Origin: CAYMRB01 sp964392615
Lineage (GTDB): Bacteria; Planctomycetota; UBA8108
Direction of reading: 5' to 3'
NCBI GenBank assembly: GCA_964392615.1
Contig: CAYMRB010000030.1
Span: 1 to 40,242, forward strand
DNA length: 40,242 bases
The notes under the pieces are model-generated. The model was not told where the DNA came from and made no database searches. It saw only the letters and a list, made by a program, of their open reading frames with translations. Of this stretch, positions 32,728 through 40,242 are shown one piece after another (position 1 is the first letter of the stretch; each line of letters begins with the position of its first letter). The position numbers were made by a program, and so were the translations under genes.

Positions 32728-33984
32728 TCACGCGCGCAACAGATCGAGCGGCTGATAGGCTCCGCCGAGGATCGGGGCGCTCTCGATGCCGAGCCAGCGA
32801 TCGAGCATCGTCGCGTAGAGGCGTCGGAAGTCGGTGTGAACCTTCGGCGCGTCGCCGTCGAGATCGGCGAGGCTCGGGTGTGCGCCGGTGAGGCCGCCGC
32901 GCAGCGCGCCGCCCGCGAGGAACATCGGCGCAGCAGCACCGTGGTCCGTGCCGCGGCGCCCGTTCTCGGCGAGCGTGCGGCCGAACTCGGAGAACGTCAC
33001 CAGCAGCACGCGCTCGAGGAGCCGGTCGCGCGCGAGATCGTCGACGAACGCGGCGACCGACTCGGAGAGCTGGCGCAGCAGCGCGCCGTGATTGCCGGCC
33101 TGATTGGCGTGCGAGTCGAAGCCGCCGATGCCGCCGCCGCCGAGCTCGACGAAGTAGATCCTGATGCCGAGGTCGGCGCGGACGAGATCGGCGACGGTCG
33201 CGAGAGTCTTCGCCAACCGGAACGCTGGATAGCCGGCCGCGCGTCGCGCATCGCGCTTCGCGATGACGGCGTCGACGCGACGGCTACACTCGCGCGCCGT
33301 GCGCGTGCTGCGCTCGACGTACTCAAGGAGCGATTCGTTCGCGCTGTCATCGGTCGCGTCGCTATCGACGGCAGCCGCGTCGACGGTGGCGCTCGTCGAT
33401 CGGAGAACGCAGTCCTGCAGCGATCGAACGCGCGGCACGACCGCCTTTGCCGAATGGACTCCGAGCGGCGGCTCGATGTCGCCGACGAAAACGCCGGGCG
33501 CGTGAGAGGCGGCGCGTTCATGCTCACGGTCGATCGTTCGGCCGACCCAGCCGGTGCGACACGCGGCGTCGCCTGGACACGCGGTGTGCCAGTCGCGCAG
33601 CGCGACGCCGTGGTCACGGCTCGAGTCGGCGTATCCGACTCCCTGCACGATACCGAGTCGTCCGTCGTCCCAAAGGCGTCGCAACGCCATCATCTGTGGG
33701 TGAAAGCCGAAGTGCTCATCGATCCTGAGGATGCGGTCAGCCGTCATGCGCAGCGTGCGTCGGTTGCGGCCGTAGTGGTCGTCGCCGAACGGAATCACCG
33801 TATTGAGGCCGTCGTTGCCACCGGTGAGCTGCACGACGACGAGAGCTCTCTCGCCCGCGCCGCGCCGCGACTCGTCAGCGTGCGCCGCCGAACGTCCGAG
33901 GAAATCCGGTACCATCGAGTCGCAGGACCAGAGCGCCGAAGCTCCGAGAGTCGCTGTCAGGAACTCGCGTCGTGTGCTGGACAT
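32728..33984 (-). CDS. DUF1501 protein (Tat-exported)
   Basis: A 418-aa protein beginning MSSTRREFLTATLGASALW, a twin-arginine signal. It carries the DUF1501 marks: VVVQLTGGNDGLNTVIP near the start, GGFDSHANQAGNHGALL, and the LVTFSEFGRT...NGRRGTDHGAAAPMF block, resembling sulfatase/alkaline-phosphatase-fold metal sites. The biochemical role of the family is not established. It begins 10 bp after the DUF1800 stop with GAGGAAA as ribosome-binding site. The DUF1800-DUF1501 order is widely conserved and suggests a shared export-dependent function. A GTTGCG/CGCAAC hairpin (32722-32740) overlaps the stop and may terminate the operon. Confidence 0.92.
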   Translation of the reverse strand: MSSTRREFLTATLGASALWSCDSMVPDFLGRSAAHADESRRGAGERALVVVQLTGGNDGLNTVIPFGDDHYGRNRRTLRMTADRILRIDEHFGFHPQMMALRRLWDDGRLGIVQGVGYADSSRDHGVALRDWHTACPGDAACRTGWVGRTIDREHERAASHAPGVFVGDIEPPLGVHSAKAVVPRVRSLQDCVLRSTSATVDAAAVDSDATDDSANESLLEYVERSTRTARECSRRVDAVIAKRDARRAAGYPAFRLAKTLATVADLVRADLGIRIYFVELGGGGIGGFDSHANQAGNHGALLRQLSESVAAFVDDLARDRLLERVLLVTFSEFGRTLAENGRRGTDHGAAAPMFLAGGALRGGLTGAHPSLADLDGDAPKVHTDFRRLYATMLDRWLGIESAPILGGAYQPLDLLRA

Positions 33985-33994
33985 GTCGTTTTCC

Positions 33995-35350
33995 TCAGCT
34001 CAGCTGGAACTCCGGCAGCGTGGCGACGAGGTGCGCAAGCGAGCGAGCGTCGTTCGAGGATGCAGCGTTCAACACGCGCCGGCTCTCGTCGCTGACGTCA
34101 CCTCCGACAAGCAGTGCCTTCAGAAACCGGCGCACGTCGTCGGGCGACTTGCGCCCGTGCTTCGCGGCAACTGCCGCCGGGTCGAGCTTGCCGCCGTACG
34201 GTCCCTCGGCAGCGAGCATCGCCGCGGCGAGGTTGTGGCGTGCGACGAGGGTCAGCGGACGCACCCAGTGACGGCCGCCGGCCCAACCCGCAGCATTCGG
34301 CGGCTCGAACAGGCTCTGGCCGAGCGCCTCGAGGTCGTCGCCGAGCCGGGCCGTGCCGATCACTTCCTCGAAGGCCTTGACGACGCCGAGCGCGAGATCG
34401 ACGGGGCTTTTGACGCGTTGGCGATAGGCGGCGTCGGAGAAGAACAGGTCAGAGCGCACGATCGTCTCGACCACCGCGGCGATGTCACCACCGCGACCGA
34501 ACGCCTCGGCGAGCGGGGCGATCAGCTCGTCGCTCGGACTGCTCGTCTCCGAGACGAGGAAGCGGTACAGCGAGCGGACGACGTGGCGCGCCGTGCCCGG
34601 GTGCTCGAGGACGACTTGCAGCACGCCTTTCGCGTCGAAGCGGCCTTCGCGACCGAGCACTCGCTTGACGCCGCCGTCGTGTTCGCGGGGGATCGATCGG
34701 AACTTCCCGCGCAGGATGAATCCACCCGTGAACGCGCGCGCGGCCTCGCGGAGGTCGCTCTCCGAATAACCGTCTGGACCCAGCGTGTGATGCTCGAGCA
34801 GCGCGCGAACGTACCCGATAGACGGCCGGGCCTTGCGGCTGGCGGCCGCGTCATGGCCGATGAGCAGCGCAGGATCGGTCGAGTTGCCCGCCAGGAGAGC
34901 CGCGAAGCTGCCGAGCGCGTTCTCGCGCAGGCGGCCTACGGTGCGATGCATGAGCGTCGCGCTCTTCACCTGCGCGATGCTCGTCGCGAAGTGCCCGTGC
35001 CAGAAGAGCGTCAGCCGTTCGCGCAGCCGGTGCGGCGTGCGGATCATGCGGCGCAGCCACCACGCGCGCAGGGCGTCAGCCGAGCCGGACAGCGCCGCGG
35101 TCGCTTCGTCGCGATCGCATGCCGCGTCGAAGGCGGCCGTGTCGGCGTCCGGTCGCAGCAAGCGATCGATCGTGCGCTGCGGGCCGTCGGCGATCGCCCG
35201 CTCGAGCTCGTTCCAGTCGGCGCCGAACGTCGTGCGGCGGAACAGGTGGGCGGCTCGCGCGAGATCCCACGGGCGCTCGGCGTCCGGTTCGTAGCGTTTC
35301 CAGGCCGACGCGGGGCTCGGCTCGCCGGCCGCCCTCGGATCAGCGGTCAT
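33995..35350 (-). CDS. DUF1800 protein
   Basis: A 451-aa protein starting at ATG 35350 (MTADPRAAGEPSPAS); its first bases overlap the end of the upstream gene by 11 bp. Typical DUF1800 blocks are present: ARAAHLFRRTTFGADWNEL, MIRTPHRLRERLTLFWHGHF, TDPALLIGHDAAASRKARP, ALLEHHTLG and DLREAARAFTGGF. No signal peptide is obvious. The function of the family is unknown; in Planctomycetes it is almost always followed by DUF1501, as here. The final ~100 residues hold the NAAGWAGGRHWVRPLTL block near the C-terminus. It is co-transcribed with the genes on either side, judging by overlap and a 10-bp gap. Confidence 0.92.
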   Translation of the reverse strand: MTADPRAAGEPSPASAWKRYEPDAERPWDLARAAHLFRRTTFGADWNELERAIADGPQRTIDRLLRPDADTAAFDAACDRDEATAALSGSADALRAWWLRRMIRTPHRLRERLTLFWHGHFATSIAQVKSATLMHRTVGRLRENALGSFAALLAGNSTDPALLIGHDAAASRKARPSIGYVRALLEHHTLGPDGYSESDLREAARAFTGGFILRGKFRSIPREHDGGVKRVLGREGRFDAKGVLQVVLEHPGTARHVVRSLYRFLVSETSSPSDELIAPLAEAFGRGGDIAAVVETIVRSDLFFSDAAYRQRVKSPVDLALGVVKAFEEVIGTARLGDDLEALGQSLFEPPNAAGWAGGRHWVRPLTLVARHNLAAAMLAAEGPYGGKLDPAAVAAKHGRKSPDDVRRFLKALLVGGDVSDESRRVLNAASSNDARSLAHLVATLPEFQLS

Positions 35351-37196
35351 GATGCGCGGGCTCTTCGCTGGCGACCTGCGTCGGCTCGGCGCGCTCGGCA
35401 CTCGCGGAGTCGATCGCGGGCAGGCGGAACCGCACCGCGAGACGCGCGCGCATGCGGCCGGCCGGAGACGCGAGGCTGATCTCGACGCGCTGCAGCGCGT
35501 CTGCCGCGAGCAGGAACAGGCCGATCTGCGTCTCCGCCTCGGAGCGGGAGTTGCCGTCGTTGACCATGTTCTGGCGGATCAGTACGTCGCGGTTGGCGCG
35601 GAGGATGGAGAGCAGCTGCGGGGCGTCGAGCTCGAGCGAGCTGTGCGTCTTGCCGGGAAGCACCCGTCCCTTCTTCTCGCGGCGGACCGCGTCGATCAGG
35701 TCGCGGGCCAGTCCCTCGGTCGAGCTCAGGATCAGGTGCTCGCCGACTTGCGCGAGCGCGGGACGGAGGTTGTAGCGCGGTTCGAGCCGGGTGCGATCGC
35801 CCTCCCTCGGCGGGCGGAAGTACGCGATCGTGAACTTCGTGTCGCCGTGCATCTCCCGGTCGATGACGAGCCCGGGTAGCGCCTGTTGGCCCCGCGTGAA
35901 GTTGATCAGGCCGAGTGCCTTTTGCCACGCCTCCTCGACGATCTCGCCGAACGCCTGCGGGCTTCGCAGGCGGAAGACCATGGCGAAGCCCGGGTACTGA
36001 ATCGCCGGCGTGCCGATCGCGGCGTCGTACTCCTGCTCGGCGACGACGACGCGCATCTCGGGGCCGAGCTCGGCCAGCACCTCTTCGGTGAGGTCGAGGC
36101 CGCTGAAGAAGATCCCCATCATGTTCTCGAAGAAGATCAGGCCCGACGTGCGCTCGGGAAAGAGCTCGTCCTTGGCAGCGTAGAAGCCGTGCAGGTCGCG
36201 ATAGAGGCTCAGCGCGGCGATCCGACGCGGCACGGACAGGTTCGGGAGCGCCCCCTTGCCGGCGTCGCGCGGCGTCGAGAAACTGGCTGGGCCGGTCGTC
36301 CCGCTGGCGCCGTCCAGGTGAGCCGACAGCGCCAACGCTGCTCCTTTGACGGAGAGGCCGAACGCGGCCCAGCTCGATTGCTTCAAGGACTCGATTACGC
36401 CCGCGAAGAGCAGCGAGGTCAGCGGCTCGTCCGCGGCCGCGAGCGCTTCGCGAAGCGACTCGTTGCGGTCGCTTCCCGCGAGATGGATGAACGCGGTCGC
36501 GGCGACGTCGGAGCCGACGGCTTTCTTCGCGTTGCGGTACGACGGCAGCCTCGCGAGACTGTCGGCCTTCGCCTGCAGGCGGAGATCGAGAGCCTCGACG
36601 AGGATGTCGCGACGATTCGCCATGATCAGACGGCGGCCGAGGATCGCGTGGATCTCGTCCTTGCCGAACGTCCAGCACTTGAGTCCGCCGATCTCGCCCG
36701 CGGGCCCAGCCTTGCCCTCGCCGGCGTTCGCGGTGGCGCTCATCGCGATCGCCAGCACCGCTTGATGGAGTCGGTCGAGGGTGCGGGCGTCCAGCGCGTC
36801 GACGATCAATAGCGTCGCGCCGTCCGTCCGTGCCGCAAAGGTGATGCCGCCGCCCAGAAGTTTGCGCAGCCCGGAGCGCCAGTCCGTGCCGATCTGCGAC
36901 TCGACCGTTCCGACCACGGCGCGGAACTGCTGGAAGCCGGGTGTCGATGTGGCCTGTTGATAGACCGGCAGCGCGGAGACGGCTGCAGCGAGCTCATCGT
37001 CGAGCAACGGGTCGAGCAGTGCGGCGGCGTCGGAAACCTCGAGAGAGACGATGACGTTCGGCGGGATCCAGTGTGTCGCCGGGGGGAGCTCGTCGCCTTG
37101 TACCGAGGGTGTTGCGAGAAGCGACAGCGCACAGGCGACGCGGGCCAGCGGGCGAAGCAGCGACCTGGCGTGTCGCGAAAATGTGGATCGACGCAT
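35340..37196 (-). CDS. Large exported protein of unknown function
   Basis: A 618-aa protein with a signal peptide (~1-34, ...LLATPSVQGDE) and a strong ribosome-binding site (GGAGGT) before ATG 37196. I do not recognise a catalytic family. It has the style of planctomycete exported DUF3352-like proteins: an N-terminal WIPPNVIVSLEVSDAAALL block, repeated alpha/beta segments (LLIVDALDARTLDRLHQAVL, HAILGRRLIMANRRDILVEAL), a central GLIFFENMMGIFFSGLDL hydrophobic stretch, and a second half echoing the first (PGFAMVFRLRSPQAFGEIV, HLILSSTEGLARDLIDAV). It heads the likely operon with DUF1800 and DUF1501. Three GTGAC repeats lie upstream. Confidence 0.8.
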   Translation of the reverse strand: MRRSTFSRHARSLLRPLARVACALSLLATPSVQGDELPPATHWIPPNVIVSLEVSDAAALLDPLLDDELAAAVSALPVYQQATSTPGFQQFRAVVGTVESQIGTDWRSGLRKLLGGGITFAARTDGATLLIVDALDARTLDRLHQAVLAIAMSATANAGEGKAGPAGEIGGLKCWTFGKDEIHAILGRRLIMANRRDILVEALDLRLQAKADSLARLPSYRNAKKAVGSDVAATAFIHLAGSDRNESLREALAAADEPLTSLLFAGVIESLKQSSWAAFGLSVKGAALALSAHLDGASGTTGPASFSTPRDAGKGALPNLSVPRRIAALSLYRDLHGFYAAKDELFPERTSGLIFFENMMGIFFSGLDLTEEVLAELGPEMRVVVAEQEYDAAIGTPAIQYPGFAMVFRLRSPQAFGEIVEEAWQKALGLINFTRGQQALPGLVIDREMHGDTKFTIAYFRPPREGDRTRLEPRYNLRPALAQVGEHLILSSTEGLARDLIDAVRREKKGRVLPGKTHSSLELDAPQLLSILRANRDVLIRQNMVNDGNSRSEAETQIGLFLLAADALQRVEISLASPAGRMRARLAVRFRLPAIDSASAERAEPTQVASEEPAHHDR

Positions 37197-37496
37197 GGGA
37201 GAACCTCCGCAGTCGGGCTTTCGAACCGCTGGCCACGGTATGGCGCCATCGGCCGGGAGTCACGTCACGAGTTGTCACAATATGTCCGTGCTGGCTCGCT
37301 CCCGCAACGAAGGGCTCTGACAGGGCACGAGGACGGCGCCCGCGCGACCGCGAGGCGGCGCACCGTGCCGAGGTCGAAGGGATCGCGACGGATGATCCGG
37401 CTGCCGTGACGTGCAGGAAGTGCCGGGCGGCGATCCCGAAGGGGCGGCGGTCGGCGGGCGGCGACTCCTGACCGGGGGTGGGCCAGCCGGCCTGGC
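37197..37496. other. 300-bp spacer with possible control elements
   Basis: No convincing gene is seen. Near the 618-aa gene it holds three direct GTCAC repeats (37259-37263, 37264-37268, 37274-37278; GTGAC on the coding strand), which could be regulatory. Near 37481-37497 it holds a hairpin after the neighbouring gene. A plus-strand frame ending at 37471 encodes VTCRKCRAAIPKG, which resembles a zinc-knuckle tail, but it has no credible start and is not called. Confidence 0.5.
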
Positions 37497-37497
37497 C
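37481..37497 (-). terminator. Hairpin after the PQQ-propeller gene
   Basis: GGCCAG (37481-37486) and CTGGCC (37492-37497) form a 6-bp stem with a 5-nt loop. It touches the TAG at 37497-37499, the stop of the frame that continues the propeller protein after its frameshift. No T-tract. Its place supports 37497, not 37852, as the original gene end. Confidence 0.4.
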
Positions 37498-37901
37498 TAC
37501 CGTCCGGCCCAGCACTCCACGTCGCCGTCCATCGTCGAGAAGAACAGCCGTCCTCGCGCCGCGGCCATGCCGTCGGCGATCGGCGGGGACTCGAGGTCGT
37601 AGCGCGCGAGCGTCTTGCCGTCTTGGCGCGACACCGCCAGCAGCGAGCCGCCCTTGCGGCCTTGCCACGCGGCGAGGACTTCCGCGGGGTTCTCGATCAC
37701 GAGCGCGGCCTCGCCCGAGGCGCCTCCGGCCTGCACGACGTCGGGCGGTCCGGCGACGAAGACCGCGTCGCCCGAAAGGACCATCGCCCGGACGAGCACG
37801 GGAACCTGCCGCGTCCAGCGATACTCGACACCCGGCGCGGGCGCGTGGACCTCACCTCCGCGCTTCCCGGCGGGCGGAGGCAATCCTCTGTACCGGCCTT
37901 G
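37497..37901 (-). pseudogene. Frameshifted C-terminal part of the PQQ-propeller protein
   Basis: This frame encodes the missing end of the upstream propeller protein: VEYRWTRQVPVLVRAMVL, GDAVFVAGPPDVV, LAAWQGRKGGSLLAVSRQDG, and a last blade ending LFFSTMDGDVECWAGR. These are the usual last blades of planctomycete PQQ-like propellers. The frame has no plausible start of its own; its upstream part is an Arg-rich shadow. It joins the 37852-40242 frame somewhere in the Lys/Arg/Pro-rich linker around 37860-37920, by one extra base (or two missing) in this sequence. A GGGGG run at 37904-37908 is a likely site. It could be a sequencing error or a real mutation. Confidence 0.7.
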
Positions 37902-40242
37902 CCGGGGGCGCGGCCGGCTGTCGCTTCTTCTTGCGTCCCTTCTTCCCCGCTCGCTTCGTACTCTCCGGCGCGTCCTTCGCTGCGGCCGGCTTCCTCCTCG
38001 CCGCCTGCGCAGCGGGCGTGTCGGGTGACTGGCGCCCCGCGTCGCGGTCGCACGCGAAGAGCTGGTACTTCTCGCCACCGCGGAACTGACCCGTGTTGCC
38101 ACCGGGGTACTTGTCACGCCCGTAGCCGTACACGGCGTTATCGTCGTGTACCAGGATGCGACCGGACGGCACCTGATTGCCGACCTTCCACCACGCGCTC
38201 CAGTGCGACAGGAACTTGTCGTTCACCACCCAATAGCCGCGGTGCCACCACGTGTCGTCCAGCAGTCCGACCGGGCTGAAGAGGTGGCGCCCCGCGCCGG
38301 TCTCGTCTCCTGTCTCGAGGTCGAGCTTGACGTGTCGCATGAACACGTCCTTGCCGTCGTCGAGCAGTACATCCGACAGCAGTCCGCGCAGCTCCTTGCC
38401 GCCTCCCTTCGGCTGCTTGCCCTCCTCGGGACTGTAGAGCACGGTCGACGCGATCTTCCTGCCCGTCGCGAGCTCGAGGCGGTGCAGGTGGATGCCGCCG
38501 TCGATGTAGGACGAGCGACCGGCTGCGACGATGACCTCGTCGTCGCGAACGAGGATGCTGCCGTGGACCGGCCAAGCCGACTCGAGCTGTCCGTTGGCGA
38601 AAACCAAGCGGCTCTTCGGCGCGGCTCGGTAGCGCCAAGCCAGCTCGCCGTCCTGTGCGCGCAGGCTGTAGACCCAGCCGTCCGCCGACCCGAACAACAG
38701 CGAGCCGCGGGAGTACGTCGGCGGTGAATCGACGCGCGCGCCGGCCGTGAACGTCCAAGCGCAGGCGCCGGACTCCGCGCTGAGCGCATGAATGGTATGC
38801 GTATCGACGGACGCGATGAACACCAGCCCCGCCGCTGACGTCACGCTCGAGAGCTTGCCGCCGAGGCGGACTTTCCACGCGCGTTCGAGCTTCGGCTCGA
38901 CGCTCGTGCGTGCGGCACCCCGGCGCGCCGCGTCACTGCGGTACGTCGGCCAATCCCGGGCAGCGTCGTCCTTCGACGCGATGACCTTCGAGTACGCGGG
39001 GCCCGTCTCGAGTCTGCCGTCCTCGTCCGCCTGCGTCCCGTCCTGCCGCGTCGACGCCAGAGCCCAGAATCCGTTGAGCTTCACCTTCAAGTTGCACGCG
39101 CACGAATCCGGCGTGACGTAGAGCAGGCCGTTCGCCGGCAGGACGCCGTACTGGCACGTGCCGCGCAGCCAGTAGTTCAACCACGACTCGCCCGATTCGA
39201 CGTCGAGAAACTGCGTGCCCTGGTTGCCGAGCAGGATGAAGCGCTCGGTCGCCTTGTTGCGGTAGCAGCGGGCGTGCATATATCCCTTCGGCGAGCTCAC
39301 CGTCTTCTTGACCTCGCCGGTGCGCGGATCGAGCCCCAGCCTCGCGAGGCCCTTGCCCTTCGTCCAGACGAGGCCTTCGATGAGCAGGACATCGGGCGGC
39401 GAGTTGTAGCCGGGGGAGGCCGGGCGAGACCAGAGCTCGCGCCCGTCCTCGACCGCTGTCGCGACGATGCGCTTGAAGTCCGCCGAGTACGCGACGCCGT
39501 CTTGTACGACGAGCGTCGGCGATTCCCAGCCGAGCTCGTGTCCCTTCAGCGACATCGGCATCGGCACGGTCCACAGCTCGTTGCCCGTGGCGAGATCGAG
39601 ACAGTGCAGGCTCTTCGTCGTTTGGTAAAGCAGGCGCTGCCCTTGCGCTGCGAGCGTCGGCTGCACGAACGAGCGAGTCTCGGCAGTCCACGCGCGCTCG
39701 CCGCTCGAAGCGTCGAATGCGTCGATCTTGCGAACGCCCGGCGCGGGCTTCAGACCGCGACGGATCTGCGAGTCGATCGCGGCATTGTTCTGAGGCCCGC
39801 TGTCGACCAGGACGATCAGCTTCTCGCCGATGCGGAGGACCTGCCGCGCCCCTTCCGTGTCCGCCAGCGCCTGGAGGGTCTTGCCGCTCGCGGCGTCGAG
39901 GATGCTGACCGGAGCGTGTATGCCGAGAGTGACGTAGACGCGATCCTTCTCCACCGCGAGACGGAACGGCAGATCCGGCGGCCCCGCGCGGAATCGACGC
40001 AGCTGCTCCGCCCAGTCGGCCAACGGACGCTTCCACAGCACGACGCCGTTGAACGCGTCGCGTGCCACGAGCACGAACCGCGACGGCAGCCGGATGTCGA
40101 CCACCGGCGCCTCGTCGATGATGTAGAAGAGCCGACCGGCGGCCGTCACACACGCGCTGAGGCTGGCGAGCTGCTCATGAGCGCGAGCGAACTTCGGCGC
40201 GCCGACCCACTGCATGTGACGCGGCGGCCCGACGACCTTGTC
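37852..40242 (-). CDS. PQQ-type beta-propeller protein, partial (start beyond window, frameshift near the end)
   Basis: The frame is open to the right edge, encoding DKVVGPPRH before the first in-window Met (40215), so the true start lies outside. About 796 residues are visible in this frame. Many propeller blades with the W-motif pattern are seen (DAASGKTLQAL, GERAWTAET, GNELWTVPM, GRELWSRPA, GELAWRYRA), plus the opening block LSACVTAAGRLFYIIDEAP and LVARDAFNGVVLWKRPL. The fold matches the PQQ-binding-like quinoprotein propellers common in Planctomycetes; enzymatic activity cannot be inferred. Near the C-terminus is a basic linker (AARRKPAAAKDAPESTKRAG, KKGRKKKRQ), after which this frame stops at 37852 while conserved blades continue in another frame down to 37497. 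Confidence 0.85.
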   Translation of the reverse strand, partial: DKVVGPPRHMQWVGAPKFARAHEQLASLSACVTAAGRLFYIIDEAPVVDIRLPSRFVLVARDAFNGVVLWKRPLADWAEQLRRFRAGPPDLPFRLAVEKDRVYVTLGIHAPVSILDAASGKTLQALADTEGARQVLRIGEKLIVLVDSGPQNNAAIDSQIRRGLKPAPGVRKIDAFDASSGERAWTAETRSFVQPTLAAQGQRLLYQTTKSLHCLDLATGNELWTVPMPMSLKGHELGWESPTLVVQDGVAYSADFKRIVATAVEDGRELWSRPASPGYNSPPDVLLIEGLVWTKGKGLARLGLDPRTGEVKKTVSSPKGYMHARCYRNKATERFILLGNQGTQFLDVESGESWLNYWLRGTCQYGVLPANGLLYVTPDSCACNLKVKLNGFWALASTRQDGTQADEDGRLETGPAYSKVIASKDDAARDWPTYRSDAARRGAARTSVEPKLERAWKVRLGGKLSSVTSAAGLVFIASVDTHTIHALSAESGACAWTFTAGARVDSPPTYSRGSLLFGSADGWVYSLRAQDGELAWRYRAAPKSRLVFANGQLESAWPVHGSILVRDDEVIVAAGRSSYIDGGIHLHRLELATGRKIASTVLYSPEEGKQPKGGGKELRGLLSDVLLDDGKDVFMRHVKLDLETGDETGAGRHLFSPVGLLDDTWWHRGYWVVNDKFLSHWSAWWKVGNQVPSGRILVHDDNAVYGYGRDKYPGGNTGQFRGGEKYQLFACDRDAGRQSPDTPAAQAARRKPAAAKDAPESTKRAGKKGRKKKRQPAAPPARPVQRIASARREARR

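Noticed and set aside
33803..35479. Plus-strand open frame of 558 codons opposite DUF1501/DUF1800
   Set aside because: Antisense shadow in high-GC DNA; the minus-strand frames carry the conserved motifs.

Overview
The window is GC-rich, densely coded bacterial DNA. It most resembles a free-living, polymer-degrading member of the Planctomycetota. The signs are exported proteins ending in paired dockerin-like SDAVxxLxxLFxGG repeats, an adjacent DUF1800/DUF1501 pair, a Tat-exported Gfo/Idh/MocA oxidoreductase beside a ThuA-domain protein and a sugar isomerase, an ECF sigma factor followed by a FecR-type protein, and very large lamin-tail/CotH proteins. This taxonomic call is inference from protein style; there is no rRNA gene. 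A run of 10 Ns suggests a draft or metagenome assembly. I see no tRNA, rRNA, CRISPR array, transposase or phage gene.

Layout. 1-397: non-coding, with a 16-bp minisatellite and a possible promoter. 398-3538 (+): a PepD-type dipeptidase and an exported sialidase-like protein. 3551-5734 (-): an exported GH95-like glycoside hydrolase. 5869-24376: the most unusual region, a divergent locus. On the minus strand are two giant exported proteins built from 6 and 4 copies of a ~160-residue module (called R here), interleaved with FN3 domains and ending in dockerin-like repeats. On the plus strand are an ECF sigma factor, a membrane FecR-NPCBM protein and two giant lamin-tail/CotH proteins, each with one further R module. 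The 196-bp divergent spacer carries a three-tier nested inverted repeat. 24414-28634 (+): a sugar-processing group (Gfo/Idh/MocA oxidoreductase, HEAT-ThuA protein, isomerase/epimerase). 28655-32584 (-): an FG-GAP repeat protein, interrupted by the assembly gap, and a small dockerin-type secreted protein. 32728-37196 (-): DUF1501, DUF1800 and a large exported protein of unknown function in one likely operon. 37497-40242 (-): a PQQ-type beta-propeller protein, cut by the window edge and frameshifted near its C-terminus.

How it may work together. In the central locus, the FecR-NPCBM protein could sense a carbohydrate outside the cytoplasmic membrane and control the sigma factor, which could drive expression of the CotH/lamin-tail and R-module proteins. 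CotH is a secretory-pathway protein kinase family, so substrates among the large secreted proteins are conceivable; this is hypothesis. The best evidence for something new is the R module itself. It occurs 12 times, forms (R-R-FN3) arrays, and in the two CotH proteins sits inside another domain, splitting a lamin-tail domain in one case.
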